A stretch of DNA of 64,000 nt from Solwaraspora sp. WMMD791 (GCF_029581195.1 NZ_CP120737.1:4255001-4319000); one strand, 5' to 3'; counted from the first letter of the stretch, positions 1 to 9,261 are shown. Notes: generated by a model from the letters alone, not told the origin. Translations and numbers: made by a program.

Positions 1-1318
1 TGAGCAGGCCCGCCTCGGCGAGCCCGGCCACCACCGTCGCGGCCCGGTCGGTGCCGGTGTCCAGCAGGTCCGCCACGACCGCCGCGTCGTAACCGGGCCA
101 CGGCAGCAGCGCCAGCCGCCGCAGCGCCGCCCGATGCTCCGGGTCGAGCTGCCGGTAGGACACCAGGAACGCCGTACGGACCTCGATGTCCCCGGCGTAC
201 AGCCCGTCGAGCCGGCGCTGACTGTCGCGCAACCGGTCCAACAGCCCAGCTATTGTCCACAGCGGACGGCTGGCCAGCCGGCTGGCCACGATCCGCAGGG
301 CCAGTGGCAGGCCGCCGCAGATCCGGACCAGCTCGTCGACCGCCGCCGGCTCGGTGGCCAGCCGGTCCGGTCCGACCACCCCGGCCAGCAGAGCGCGGGC
401 ATCGGGCCCGGGCAGGGCGCCGAGCGCGATCCGCCCGACGCGCCCCGGACCCGCACCGGTCGGGCCAGTGCCGGTCCCGCCGGCACCGGTCGGGTCAGCG
501 CCGGTCCCGCCGGCACCGGTCAGGTCAGCGCCGGCCACGGCGGCACCGGTCGGGTCAGTGCCGGTCAGGTCGGTCAGCTGGCGGCGGCTGGAAACCAGGA
601 CCCGCCAGTCGCCGCCGACCGGCAGCAACGACCGGACCTGCGCGGCGTCGCGGGCATCGTCGAGGACCAGTACGGCGCTACGCTCGGCCGACGTCTCGCG
701 GTACAACGCCAACCTCCCGTCGAGGCCACCGGGCAGCCGACGGCGGTCCACACCGAACTCGTCGAGCAACTGCGCGACCGCACTGCGTACCGTCGTCGGC
801 TGTTGCTGGGTGCCCCGGAGGTCGACGAAGTACGCCCCGTCCGACAACTCGGCAGCCACCGCACGGGCCGCGCGCACGACCACGCTGGTCTTCCCGATTC
901 CAGGTGGACCGTGGACCACCACGATCGACCCGGGACGGGCCAACAGGCCCGCCAGCCGGCGCAGTTGCGCGTCCCGCCCGCTGAAGTCGGGGGGATCGGC
1001 CGGCAGCGGCACCCGCGTCGGCGCGGCCAGACCGATCAGGGCGAGATCCGGATCGCCGTCGACCGGCTGGCGCGACGTCGCCGACCGGCGCAGCCGCTGC
1101 GCCTCGGCCGGCGGCAACCGCAACGCCTCGGCGAGCCCGGTCACCGTGGCCCGCTGCGGCCGGCCGACCCGGCCGCGTTCCAGGTCCCGCAGCGTCCGCA
1201 CGCCCAGACCAGCGGCCTGCGCCAACTGCTGCTGGCTCAGGCCGGCGGCCCGGCGGTACCGACGCAGCAGCACGGCGAACGCGTCCGGACCCGCCGGGTC
1301 CGCAGCACCGAGGCTCAT
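1..1318 (-). CDS. HTH/NB-ARC transcriptional regulator (3' part outside window)
   Basis: The product is a cytoplasmic regulator built from an N-terminal Cro/C1-type helix-turn-helix (about residues 12-68, with LSQQQLAQAAGLGVRTLRDLE) and an NB-ARC P-loop domain. Walker A is GPPGIGKTS and Walker B is AVLVLDDAR; the helical part that follows (GGLPLALRIVASRLA) is typical of AfsR/STAND regulators. The start is ATG at 1318. The reading frame stays open to base 1, so the C-terminus, where TPRs would normally be, is outside the window. A Gly/Thr-rich insert encoded by four 30-base repeats interrupts the NB-ARC region. The gene is divergent from a similar regulator at 1425. The target and ligand cannot be read from the sequence. 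Confidence 0.8.
   Translation of the reverse strand, partial: MSLGAADPAGPDAFAVLLRRYRRAAGLSQQQLAQAAGLGVRTLRDLERGRVGRPQRATVTGLAEALRLPPAEAQRLRRSATSRQPVDGDPDLALIGLAAPTRVPLPADPPDFSGRDAQLRRLAGLLARPGSIVVVHGPPGIGKTSVVVRAARAVAAELSDGAYFVDLRGTQQQPTTVRSAVAQLLDEFGVDRRRLPGGLDGRLALYRETSAERSAVLVLDDARDAAQVRSLLPVGGDWRVLVSSRRQLTDLTGTDPTGAAVAGADLTGAGGTGADPTGAGGTGTGPTGAGPGRVGRIALGALPGPDARALLAGVVGPDRLATEPAAVDELVRICGGLPLALRIVASRLASRPLWTIAGLLDRLRDSQRRLDGLYAGDIEVRTAFLVSYRQLDPEHRAALRRLALLPWPGYDAAVVADLLDTGTDRAATVVAGLAEAGLL
451..570. repeat. Four 30-base in-frame tandem repeats
   Basis: Four imperfect 30-base units (451-480, 481-510, 511-540, 541-570) encode a GTGADPTGAG-like decapeptide inside the NB-ARC regulator on the minus strand. 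The unit length is a multiple of three, so copy-number changes would keep the frame. It probably forms a flexible linker loop. Confidence 0.8.
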
Positions 1319-1424
1319 GGTCCGGCCTTTCGACACACCCGACGCTGACCGTGCGGCCACAAGTTACCGGACATCAATTCCGCAGCCACACCACCGAAGC
1401 ACCGGAACGGAACGATCATCAGGT

Positions 1425-2720
1425 ATGCCGACACCCGAGGTTGCCCCGACCACGCACGACGGCCGGTCACCGACCGACCTGCCGTCGCTGCTCGTGGCGT
1501 TGCGGCGGTCCGCCGGCCTGTCGCAGGAACGGCTCGCCGAGGCCGCCGGCCTGTCCGCACGTACCGTCGGCAACCTGGAACGCGGCCGGGTGGCCCCGCA
1601 CCCGTCGACGATCGAACGGATCGCGGCGGTTCTGCGCGCGACGACCTCCGTCGACGCGGTGGTCGCGGACCAGCTCACCCGGGCAGCGGCCGCCTCGGTG
1701 AGCCGTCGACCGGAGACCGGCCGCCCGCTGACCCTGCCCGAACGGCGACGCTCCTGCCCCGACCGACAGACCGAGCTACACCAACTCGACGCGCTCGCCA
1801 CCGCGGCCGTCGGCGTACGGCCCTCGGCGGCCGTCGGCGTACGGCCGTCGGCGGCCGTCGGCGTACGGCCGTCGGCGGCCGGACCGGCCGTCGTCGTGGT
1901 GTGCGGGCCGGCGGGCGTCGGCAAGACCGAGCTCGCCGTGGCGGCGGCGCAGCGCGCCACCGACCGGCACGGCGTCGACGGCCTGCTGCTCGACCTGGCC
2001 GGCACGTCCCGGCAGCCACTGGCCGTCGGTACGGCGATCGACCGCCTGCTGCGCGCGTTCGGCGTACCGGAGCACCGGACACCACGGCCGATCCACGAGC
2101 GGGCCGGGCTGCTGCGGTCGGTCATGTCCGATCGGCGCGGGATCCTCGTCCTGGACGACGCGTACGCCGAGGAGCAGGTCCGGCCGGTACTGCCCGTGTC
2201 AGCGGGGTGGTTGACGATCGTGACCAGCCGTAGTGGACTGGCCGGACTGTTCGGAGCCCGCTGGTACCCACTGGCTCCACTGTCCGGCGCGGCACCTGCC
2301 GATGGTCCGGCCGGCATCGACGCCAGCTACCTCCGGTTGCCGGCCAACCAGCGCCACCTGTTCCGGCGGCTGGCGTTGCTGCGCCCCGGCGACCACCCGA
2401 CGACGGTCGCCGATCTGCTGACCGAGCTCGGTCCGGCGGCAACCGCGCGCGCCCTGGACGGGCTGACCGAGAGGGGGCTGCTGACCGACACCCCTGCGCC
2501 GGGCGGCTTCCACCTCTGCCCCGGGATCCGCCGGCACGCCGAAACCCGGCTCTGGCACGAGGAGTCCGTCGCGCAGTGGCACCACGCCTACCAGCGGTTA
2601 TGCCGGCATCCCGACTGGCGCGACCGCGCGCAGCTTCCCGAACAATCCACTGTCGAGTCGTTGCCACCGCCGCCAGCACCTCGGGGGTGGACCGCGCCGG
2701 AGGGCGGCAACCAGCGGTGA
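1425..2720 (+). CDS. Compact HTH/P-loop transcriptional regulator
   Basis: This is a 431-residue product with an N-terminal Cro/C1-type HTH (about residues 20-75, LSQERLAEAAGLSARTVGNLE) and a P-loop NTPase (Walker A GPAGVGKTE, Walker B GILVLDDAY), followed by a winged-helix-like segment. It is a shortened version of the AfsR-like HTH/NB-ARC family: there is no TPR region and the ARC helices are reduced. The start chosen is the ATG at 1425, just before the first HTH helix; the frame is open far upstream, but that stretch is antisense to the neighbouring gene. A triplicated VGVRPSAA octapeptide joins HTH and P-loop. It is divergent from its paralogue at 1318 with about 100 bases between. Its target is unknown. 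Confidence 0.75.
   Translation: MPTPEVAPTTHDGRSPTDLPSLLVALRRSAGLSQERLAEAAGLSARTVGNLERGRVAPHPSTIERIAAVLRATTSVDAVVADQLTRAAAASVSRRPETGRPLTLPERRRSCPDRQTELHQLDALATAAVGVRPSAAVGVRPSAAVGVRPSAAGPAVVVVCGPAGVGKTELAVAAAQRATDRHGVDGLLLDLAGTSRQPLAVGTAIDRLLRAFGVPEHRTPRPIHERAGLLRSVMSDRRGILVLDDAYAEEQVRPVLPVSAGWLTIVTSRSGLAGLFGARWYPLAPLSGAAPADGPAGIDASYLRLPANQRHLFRRLALLRPGDHPTTVADLLTELGPAATARALDGLTERGLLTDTPAPGGFHLCPGIRRHAETRLWHEESVAQWHHAYQRLCRHPDWRDRAQLPEQSTVESLPPPPAPRGWTAPEGGNQR
1803..1874. repeat. Three 24-base in-frame tandem repeats
   Basis: Three near-identical 24-base units (1803-1826, 1827-1850, 1851-1874) encode the octapeptide AAVGVRPS in the linker between the HTH and P-loop domains. Copies 2 and 3 are identical and copy 1 differs by one base, which suggests recent slippage or recombination. 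Confidence 0.85.
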
Positions 2721-2724
2721 AACC

Positions 2725-2758
2725 GCCGTGCCGATGCCCGGCCGGGCATCGGCACGGC
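2725..2758. terminator. Bidirectional terminator, perfect 17-bp-arm palindrome
   Basis: A perfect 34-base palindrome with 17-base arms and no spacer lies between the ends of the convergent genes ending at 2720 (+) and 2807 (-). There is no T-run, which is common in GC-rich actinomycetes. It most likely terminates transcription from both sides. Confidence 0.75.
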
Positions 2759-2806
2759 GATCTACCTCACGCGATCAGCGACAGGCCGCCTGTGCGGACG
2801 GGATGA

Positions 2807-5224
2807 TCAGTCGCAGACCTGCGCCTCGTAGGGCACCTCCATCGAGACCGACACCAGCTCACCGTCGAGGCGCGCCGCCGCGGTCACCGTCGCCGTACCG
2901 GCCGGGACGACCGCCCCACCGGCAGGGAAGGTCCGCGCCTTGCTCGTCGCCGGCGCCACGCCGTACTCCTTCTCGCCGTAGCCGGTGGTGACGGTGCCGG
3001 TGATCCGGGCCGGCGCGTCGTTGGTGACGTCGACGACAAGCTGGGCGTTGCGCCCGAAGCACCGGACACCGGCCGTCGCCGACACGGCCAACGCCGGGCC
3101 GTCGGTCGCCGGAGTGAACGACCACGAGTCGATCTCGAACAGGTCGTCGCCGGCCGGTCCGGCGAAGGTGAAGTAGACGTCGTGCACGCCGGTGACCCCG
3201 TCGAGGGGGGTGGTCAGCTCCGTCCACTCGCCCAGCGCTCCGTCGACATCGATGGTCGCCACCACCGGCGCGGTGACGTCGCCGAGCCGGACCTGGATCG
3301 ACCCGCCGGCCGCCAGCGGGCGGACCTTCGCCGTCAGACTCCGCGCACCGGCGTCGAAGTCCACCGAGGAGAGCGCCGTCCAGTCGCCGTTGTCGACGTC
3401 GCGCACTGCCAGGTTGGGTGCGCTGTCACCGAACTGTGCCGATCCGCCGTCGATCTTCGCGGTCGCGACCCCCTTGCTCCAGCCGAACGTCTCGGCCTCG
3501 AAGACGCGGTACGGGTCGAAGTCGCGGACCTGGTCGACCCCGGCGTAGGTGCCGACGACCTGCTGGATCGTGCCGTCGGAGTTGAAGGTCAGCTCCTGGA
3601 TGTGCGGGCTACGGTAGCCCTGGGTGGTGTTGCCGTTGATCCGCTTGTTCAACGTCGGAGCGTGGTAGGTGAAGTAGTACCTGCCCTCGTACTCGAAGAC
3701 GGACTGGTGGTTGTTGCCGCCGGTGCCGGCCCCGAAGAACTGCGACTGGTTGGGGAAGAGCACCCCCGCGTAGGTCTCCTTCGGCCACGACATCGGGTCG
3801 TCGGAGATCAGGTAGCCGATCTGGCCGGCACCGGGGTAGCCGGGCAACGGGGTCTGGTTACCACCGAAGTCGGGCCCGCCGAAGTGCGACGAGTACGACA
3901 GGTAGTACCTGTCGTCGCGCTTGAACACCTGCGCTGCCTCGAAGGCCACCGGGGCGTCCACCACGGCCGCCGTACCCTCGGTCGACACCATGTCCGCGCC
4001 GAGTTCGATCGCCCGCAGGTTCTTCGGGTTGTTGAACCGTTCGGCCGGCGGCATGCTGGTCGACGCGGGACCGCCACCGAAGTAGAGGTACTCCTCGCCG
4101 TCGTCGTCGACGAACGGAGCCGGGTCGAACTTCCAGGCGACATCCTCCGCGCCAGGGGTGCGGCCGTCGATCAGGGTGCTCGTCCGCTCGCTGGTCCACG
4201 GGCCGATCGGCGACGCACCGGTGATCACGTTGCTCGATCCACCGCCGTTGGCGTAGTAGAGGAAGAACTTCTCCTGGCCGTCGACCACCTTGCGGGCCAT
4301 GCCGGGTGCCCACGAGTTGTTGGTGAACGGCGCGACGCCGTCCGGACCGGCGACCTGGATCTCACCATGGTCGGTCCAGTTGACCATGTCGGTCGTGGAG
4401 ATCACCGTGATCTGGTTGATGTCGCCGTAGTTGATGCCCGGCGAGACGCCGGTGACCGGGTCCGGGGCGTACCCCTGGGTGTCGTTGGTCAGGTACAGGT
4501 AGACCCTTCCGTCGTGCACGAAGCCGTAGCCGTCGGCACCGAACTTGTGCCCGATCAACGGGTTGTGCTCACCGGGCAGCTTCCCGACGACCTCGATGGT
4601 CTTCGACGGTGCCGGCGGCGGTGGGGCACCGATCACCGACACGTCGTCGAGCCTGAAGTCCATCAGGTGCAGGTCCGGGTCCGCCGCCGGGTCGGCTGTC
4701 CACGGCGTCTCGAAGAACAACCGGGCCGTCGAGACGCTCTGGTTCGCCGGGATGGTGAACTGCCCGGCGAACTGCGCCCACTGGCCCCTGGTCGCGGTCA
4801 CGCTGACCAGGTTGGTGTACGTCGCCCCGCCGTAGTGCATCGTGGCGAAGAACTGCTTGGTCGCCGGCGAGGCCGCGTTGTCGTACCGGATCCGGGCGGT
4901 GAGGGTGTACGTCTGCCCGGCCTGTACCTTGCCGGTCAGGTCCTGCATCGGGCCGGACCCGGTCGTCGCCCGGTCGGTGACCAGCACCGCGTTGGCCCCC
5001 GAGTAGGCGTCGTCGGTCAGTGCCAACGTCGCGCTGTCAGTGGCGTTGCCGTTGTTGACGAACCAGCCGTCGAGGCCGGTTTCGAAGCCGCCGTTGACAA
5101 TGAGGTCGGCGTCGTCGGCGTACACCGGCGACGCCGGGGCGACGAACCCGGCGGCGACCAGGGTGCCGACCGCGGCGAGCGCCACGACACGTCGACGGGC
5201 GCCGCGTTGCAGAGGTGGTCTCAC
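2807..5224 (-). CDS. Secreted GH43 glycosidase with CBM4/9-like and CBM6-like modules
   Basis: An 805-residue exported enzyme of the GH43 beta-propeller family, most like arabinoxylan arabinofuranohydrolases or xylanolytic enzymes. In order: a signal peptide (about 1-36), a CBM4/9-like jelly roll (about 40-200, LIVNGGFETGLDGW), the GH43 catalytic domain (about 212-560), a CBM6-like module (about 570-700, FEAETFGWSKG) and a small C-terminal beta domain (about 710-805). GH43 acid residues are visible: Asp in FGADGYGF, Asp in FDPAPFVDDDG and Glu in FEAAQVFK. The start is GTG at 5224, with AAAGGA seven bases upstream. It lies 46 bases downstream of a second GH43 gene with the same C-terminal domain, so the two form an operon. 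The exact substrate is inferred. Confidence 0.88.
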   Translation of the reverse strand: MRPPLQRGARRRVVALAAVGTLVAAGFVAPASPVYADDADLIVNGGFETGLDGWFVNNGNATDSATLALTDDAYSGANAVLVTDRATTGSGPMQDLTGKVQAGQTYTLTARIRYDNAASPATKQFFATMHYGGATYTNLVSVTATRGQWAQFAGQFTIPANQSVSTARLFFETPWTADPAADPDLHLMDFRLDDVSVIGAPPPPAPSKTIEVVGKLPGEHNPLIGHKFGADGYGFVHDGRVYLYLTNDTQGYAPDPVTGVSPGINYGDINQITVISTTDMVNWTDHGEIQVAGPDGVAPFTNNSWAPGMARKVVDGQEKFFLYYANGGGSSNVITGASPIGPWTSERTSTLIDGRTPGAEDVAWKFDPAPFVDDDGEEYLYFGGGPASTSMPPAERFNNPKNLRAIELGADMVSTEGTAAVVDAPVAFEAAQVFKRDDRYYLSYSSHFGGPDFGGNQTPLPGYPGAGQIGYLISDDPMSWPKETYAGVLFPNQSQFFGAGTGGNNHQSVFEYEGRYYFTYHAPTLNKRINGNTTQGYRSPHIQELTFNSDGTIQQVVGTYAGVDQVRDFDPYRVFEAETFGWSKGVATAKIDGGSAQFGDSAPNLAVRDVDNGDWTALSSVDFDAGARSLTAKVRPLAAGGSIQVRLGDVTAPVVATIDVDGALGEWTELTTPLDGVTGVHDVYFTFAGPAGDDLFEIDSWSFTPATDGPALAVSATAGVRCFGRNAQLVVDVTNDAPARITGTVTTGYGEKEYGVAPATSKARTFPAGGAVVPAGTATVTAAARLDGELVSVSMEVPYEAQVCD

Positions 5225-5270
5225 GAGAATCCTTTCTGATCTGCGAGTTGACTGCCGGCGGAAAAACAGG

Positions 5271-7787
5271 TCACTGGCAGGTCTGCGCGTCGTACGGCAC
5301 GGTCACCGTCGCGGTGACGGCGGTGCCGTCGACGCGGGCCGTCGCGGTCACCGTCACCGCGCCGGACGGCATCGACGCCGTACCGGTCGGGAAGGTCCGC
5401 ACCTTGCTCGCGGCCGGAACGACCCCGTACTCCTTGCTGCCGTACGGCGAGGTGACCGCGCCGGTCACCCGCGACGGTGCGACACCGGCCAGCTCCACGA
5501 CGAGCTGCACCTTCTTGGCCAGGCAGCGACTCGACGCGCTGACCGACACCAGCCTCGGCGTGTCGAGTCGGAGCGCTCCGAGGCGGGCCAGCTGGTAGCT
5601 GAGCGCCCGCTCCGGCGCGTCGATCTGGTTCTGGGTGCCGAACTGGCCGGCCCGCGCGGTCACGGCGTCATCGAGCGCGGCGCGCATCGCCGCCCAGGCG
5701 TCCGCCGGGTGGTCGGCTTCACGCAGCGTCGCGGCGTGCGCGATGGCGTCGTCGAGGGCGCTGGTGTCCAGCGGTCGGCCCTGGGCGGTCAGCACGTCGC
5801 TGAGCAGGTAGTGGTCGAAGTCGACGTGCCCGCCGGTGTGCTGCGTCGCGTAGTTGAACAGGCCGACCCGGTGCCCCATGAAGTGCGCGAGGCTGCCGTC
5901 GAGAGTCTGCGGACCGACCCGGCTGCCGAGCTGCGCCCAGGTCAGCCCGTCGAAGCTGTAGTGGAACGTGGTCCACAGCTGCCCGGTCGACGAGGCGAAG
6001 TCCAGGTCCGCCTTCAGGTGCACCTCGGTGGCGTCGCCCAGTGGCACGGTGCTACCCGGCAGGAAGCTCTCCAGGGTCGCCTGGTCGAGGTCGACAGCGA
6101 AGGGCTGGCCCCGGTTGACCACACCGAGGGTGCTGACGCCGTCGACGCGTTTGACCGCCGCGTACGAGAATCCGCGGTTGTACGCGGCTATCCCGGCGAC
6201 GTCGCCGTCACGCATCGCGGAGATGTCCATCCTGGTCTCCGCCGACTGGCGCGGGCCGAAGGTACGCTGCGACAGCGTGTTACGGGCCTCCTCGAACCAG
6301 GCCAGCTCGGCCCGGTTGGACAGCTTCGTGTAGACGTACCCACCGGTGACGACCTTGCCGGTGCTCAGCCGCAGCCAGCCGTCGCGGTCGGTGAGCGACC
6401 AGTAGCGGTTGTCCGGGGCGTGGTTCCACTGCCAGGCCATGTCGAGCCGGGAGCCGTTGGGGGCGATCTCCGCCTCGGTCGGGGCTTCGCCGGTCGGCGG
6501 CGGGTCCGGGATCGTCCACTGTTCGTCCTGGTACGCCTTGTGCGGGGCGTCGTTGGCGAAGTCGTCGGACGCGACGATGCTCTGCTGCCGCTGGAACGTC
6601 TCCTCGGCCGGGCGCAACCGGATCGGCTTGTCGAACACGCCGCCGACCGGCACCACGCCGTTGCTGCCGAAGACCGGCCAGCCGTCGGACCAGGTGGCCG
6701 GGATCAGCGCCGGGATGCGGCCGATCGGGAAGGTGTCGCGGAAGAACATGCCGTGCCAGTCGATGCCGCCGGCGGCGGTGGCGATCGGCACCAGGCTGCC
6801 CTGGGCGAAGCCGTTGGAGTTGAGCACCCCACGGGCAACGTATGTGTTGACGCCACCGGCCGAGGTGTAGCGTCCGAGCAGCTCGGTCGAGCGGAACATG
6901 ACGACCTGCCGGCCCTGCCCGGACGGCCAGGTGATGATCACCGCGTAGTAGTAGCCGTCGATGTAGTAGAACTGGGCGCCCTCGAACAGTCCGCCGATGA
7001 ACGGCTGGCCGGCGTAGTCGGCGGCGGTGAAGATGTTCGGGTAGTTGTGCTCGATGGCGGTCAGGTCGGCGTTGAGCCGCACCGCGCTGGTGCCACCGGA
7101 TCCGTAGAAGATGTACGGGGTGCCGTCGACGTCGAAGAAGAGCGACGGGTCGTGCAGGCCGCGGCCGAGCGCGGTCCGCTGCCAGGCGCCGTTCTCGATA
7201 TCGTCGGTACGGTAGAGGTACGCGCCGCCGAGGTTGTTGGTGTTGAACGCGACATAGAACATGCCGTCGTGGTAGCGCAACGACGACGCCCACTGGCCCT
7301 GGCCGTACGAGTTCTGCCCGTTGCGCAGCGAGTACGAGTCGCCGATGCTCGCCCGGTCGAAGACATAGTTGACGATATCCCAGTTGACCAGGTCGTACGA
7401 CTTCATGATCGGTGCCCCCGGACTGAGGTGCATCGTCGTGCTGATCATGTAGTAGACGTCCCGGCCCTCGTCGTTCTCGGCCGCCGGAACCCGCTCGACG
7501 CTGATGTCCGGCACGTCGGAGCGCAGCAGCGGGACGGAGTAGGTGCCGTCGCCGTTGTCGGTCGAGGTGTACGACGAGCGCGGCGACCAAGTCTGCTGCT
7601 GCGCTGCGTGCGCGGGTGCGCCGCCCGGGGCCAGCACGGCACCGACGAGCACCCCGGTCAGGGCGACGGCGAGCCGGCGGCTGCGGCCAGCCGGATGACC
7701 GTTCCCAGCCCGGCCGGGCTGGTGATCGCTAACAGGTTCGCCGGGTGGAGGAGAGCAGGCGTTCGTACGGCCGTTTGAAGCGTGCAT
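5271..7787 (-). CDS. Secreted GH43 beta-xylosidase-like enzyme
   Basis: An 838-residue exported enzyme. A long N-region precedes a Tat/Sec-like signal ending in AHA (about residue 60). It is followed by a GH43 propeller with the family pattern YYMISTTMHLSPGAPI and DLVNWD, and then the C-terminal beta-sandwich common in GH43 beta-xylosidases (about 420-600). Putative catalytic acids are Asp in SDVPDISVER, Asp in HDPSLFFDVDG and Glu in GGLFEGAQFY. The last 90 residues repeat the C-terminal domain of the downstream GH43 protein (YGSKEYGVVPAASK versus YGEKEYGVAPATSK). The start is ATG at 7787 with GGAG upstream; a GTG at codon 19 is an alternative. It is the first gene of the GH43 operon, behind a LacI-type operator. 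Confidence 0.88.
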   Translation of the reverse strand: MHASNGRTNACSPPPGEPVSDHQPGRAGNGHPAGRSRRLAVALTGVLVGAVLAPGGAPAHAAQQQTWSPRSSYTSTDNGDGTYSVPLLRSDVPDISVERVPAAENDEGRDVYYMISTTMHLSPGAPIMKSYDLVNWDIVNYVFDRASIGDSYSLRNGQNSYGQGQWASSLRYHDGMFYVAFNTNNLGGAYLYRTDDIENGAWQRTALGRGLHDPSLFFDVDGTPYIFYGSGGTSAVRLNADLTAIEHNYPNIFTAADYAGQPFIGGLFEGAQFYYIDGYYYAVIITWPSGQGRQVVMFRSTELLGRYTSAGGVNTYVARGVLNSNGFAQGSLVPIATAAGGIDWHGMFFRDTFPIGRIPALIPATWSDGWPVFGSNGVVPVGGVFDKPIRLRPAEETFQRQQSIVASDDFANDAPHKAYQDEQWTIPDPPPTGEAPTEAEIAPNGSRLDMAWQWNHAPDNRYWSLTDRDGWLRLSTGKVVTGGYVYTKLSNRAELAWFEEARNTLSQRTFGPRQSAETRMDISAMRDGDVAGIAAYNRGFSYAAVKRVDGVSTLGVVNRGQPFAVDLDQATLESFLPGSTVPLGDATEVHLKADLDFASSTGQLWTTFHYSFDGLTWAQLGSRVGPQTLDGSLAHFMGHRVGLFNYATQHTGGHVDFDHYLLSDVLTAQGRPLDTSALDDAIAHAATLREADHPADAWAAMRAALDDAVTARAGQFGTQNQIDAPERALSYQLARLGALRLDTPRLVSVSASSRCLAKKVQLVVELAGVAPSRVTGAVTSPYGSKEYGVVPAASKVRTFPTGTASMPSGAVTVTATARVDGTAVTATVTVPYDAQTCQ
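7723..7734. promoter_or_regulatory. Possible second LacI-family half operator
   Basis: On the minus strand this reads TGTTAGCGATCA. It matches one arm and the CG centre of the operator at 7824-7837 but is imperfect in the other arm. It lies inside the start of the GH43 gene about 90 bases downstream of the main site, as expected for an auxiliary looping or roadblock operator. This is inference from sequence similarity only. Confidence 0.35.
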
Positions 7788-7823
7788 GGGAGCTCCAGAC
7801 GCGGTCGATCGGAAGGTTCATCC

Positions 7824-7837
7824 TGTTAGCGCTCACA
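7824..7837. promoter_or_regulatory. LacI/GalR-family operator upstream of GH43 operon
   Basis: TGTTAGCGCTCACA is a 14-base palindrome with one mismatched pair, about 37 bases before the GH43 start. The CG-centred AGCGCT core is typical of LacI/GalR-family operators controlling sugar-utilisation genes in actinomycetes (CebR sites have the same core). No LacI-family gene is in the window, so the regulator must be encoded elsewhere. Confidence 0.65.
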
Positions 7838-8613
7838 TAGACAGGTCAAGACCTCTGTCGATACTCGCCGGAAATGTCCGTGTAACACGGTGCCGGCGTC
7901 GAACGTCAGCCGACCGGATCTCCCAGGCGTCAGATCGGGTGAGTGCTCCGTATCCACACCACCGACCTGTTCGTCATCGCCGGGCTGCCGGTGCCGGATG
8001 GCCTGGCCTCAGCCTGGCCAACGTCGCCGTGGAACGTAGATTCGATCGTCCGACGCGCCGTCCGGATGGACGGGGAGCACGCCCGGCTCATCAGCAGTAA
8101 ACAGCTGAGCGACGTGGTGGCGGCGGATGCTATGCGGCAGGACTGAACATCTTCAGGTTGATCGAACCCTGGCCACCTCGCTACTCGACCGAGCACGACC
8201 CGGCGGTGACCTATGAGACCTCGGCCGCCTTGCTCTGCCGGGATGACGCCCACGCCTTCCGGCTCGTCCTAGTCGCGCTTGGGGAAGCCGAAGGGGATCA
8301 CGCCGATGAGATCATGGCTGCGGTGTTCCACGTCGACGGACACGAAGCATCGCTACGGGAAACGCTTCCCTCATCGCATCCCGATGCGGGCTCGTCCTGA
8401 CGCGTCACCACTGGAAGTAGTCAGATCTCCCACCGCGCGGAGATCCGGCGCCCACTCATCGGCGCGCCTGGACGACCGTCGGGTCATCCTGGCATAACGC
8501 TGCATAGTGCATCGATCGCGGCAGATCGGGATATTCGCGCTCGGTTGCCGCAGCCGGGCCATCCTGTCGGCCGCCGACCGGACCCTGATGCTGTCTGGAT
8601 GCTCGCCGGATCG
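7838..8613. other. Region without a confident gene
   Basis: Between the GH43 operator and the GyrI-like gene there are only short open frames on both strands, none with a recognised motif. The best candidate is a plus-strand frame at 8158-8400 (80 codons, starting MIEPWPPRYSTEHDP), which could be a small gene or a decayed remnant. A second is at 7943-8146 (67 codons). I see no terminator, repeat or RNA gene here. Confidence 0.4.
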
Positions 8614-9108
8614 CTACGCCGGTTCGACGGGCAGCCAGAGGTCACAGGTCGCGGTGCTGAAGTCGTTCGCAGGCTCGTGCACCGCGACGATCTCCGGACC
8701 TGGCCGTAGACGCCACGGGTTGGACGGGAACCACGTGGCTGCGGCCGTGGCCCAGGCCTTCTGCAGGGTCTGCGGATGCGGCCCCTTGGTCCGGATGACC
8801 ACCCATTTGCCAGCCGGAACTTCGATGATGTCGAGGCTGTCGGGGACCGGCGTACCCGGGGACACGGCGACCCCGTGAAGGTAGGTCAGCTCGCTGCCCT
8901 CGGCGTAGTCGGGATCGAGGTCGTCGCTGACCGCGAGCAGGCCGCTTGGCTCAGTGTTGCCGAGAGCCTTCAAGCGCAGGTGCTCCTCTGTCGGCAGTGC
9001 GGTGATGTGCCGCTGGATGTGGGGGTTGACGCCTTGATGGACCAGCCGGACGCGGGTCGCGTGCCCGACGAGCCGGAACTTGGGATGGTCGACGATGCGG
9101 GTGTCCAC
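8614..9108 (-). CDS. GyrI-like / AraC effector-binding-domain protein
   Basis: A 164-residue stand-alone GyrI-like small-molecule-binding domain, the fold used as ligand sensor in AraC/MerR multidrug regulators and in GyrI. Signature segments are the N-terminal beta strand (HPKFRLVGHATRV), a central DDLDPDYAEGSELTYLHGVAV stretch, VPAGKWVVIRTKGPHPQTLQKAW, and the C-terminal FSTATCDLWLPVEP strand. There is no DNA-binding domain, so it may act as a ligand sink or partner protein. The start is GTG at 9108 with AGGGAG nine bases upstream; the longer frame runs antisense through the neighbouring oxygenase gene. It is divergent from the gene at 9262. Confidence 0.8.
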   Translation of the reverse strand: MDTRIVDHPKFRLVGHATRVRLVHQGVNPHIQRHITALPTEEHLRLKALGNTEPSGLLAVSDDLDPDYAEGSELTYLHGVAVSPGTPVPDSLDIIEVPAGKWVVIRTKGPHPQTLQKAWATAAATWFPSNPWRLRPGPEIVAVHEPANDFSTATCDLWLPVEPA

Positions 9109-9261
9109 GTGTTCGCTCCCTTCGACGGTCAGACGGGGTGCCGAGATCAGCGAGCCTCCGTCCGACGTCAACCTTGGTCGCGGCGCGCGGGTAGGCACCC
9201 GACCAAATCGGCGCAGAAAATGTCGGGTGGCCGAGGCCGGCGTTGCCGCACGATGGTGGGC

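Noticed and set aside
3182-7778. Long plus-strand open frames (3182-5239 and 5040-7778) opposite the GH43 genes
   Set aside because: They are antisense shadows of GC-rich genes: Arg/Gly/Val-rich translations with no domains, while the minus strand encodes clear GH43 enzymes.
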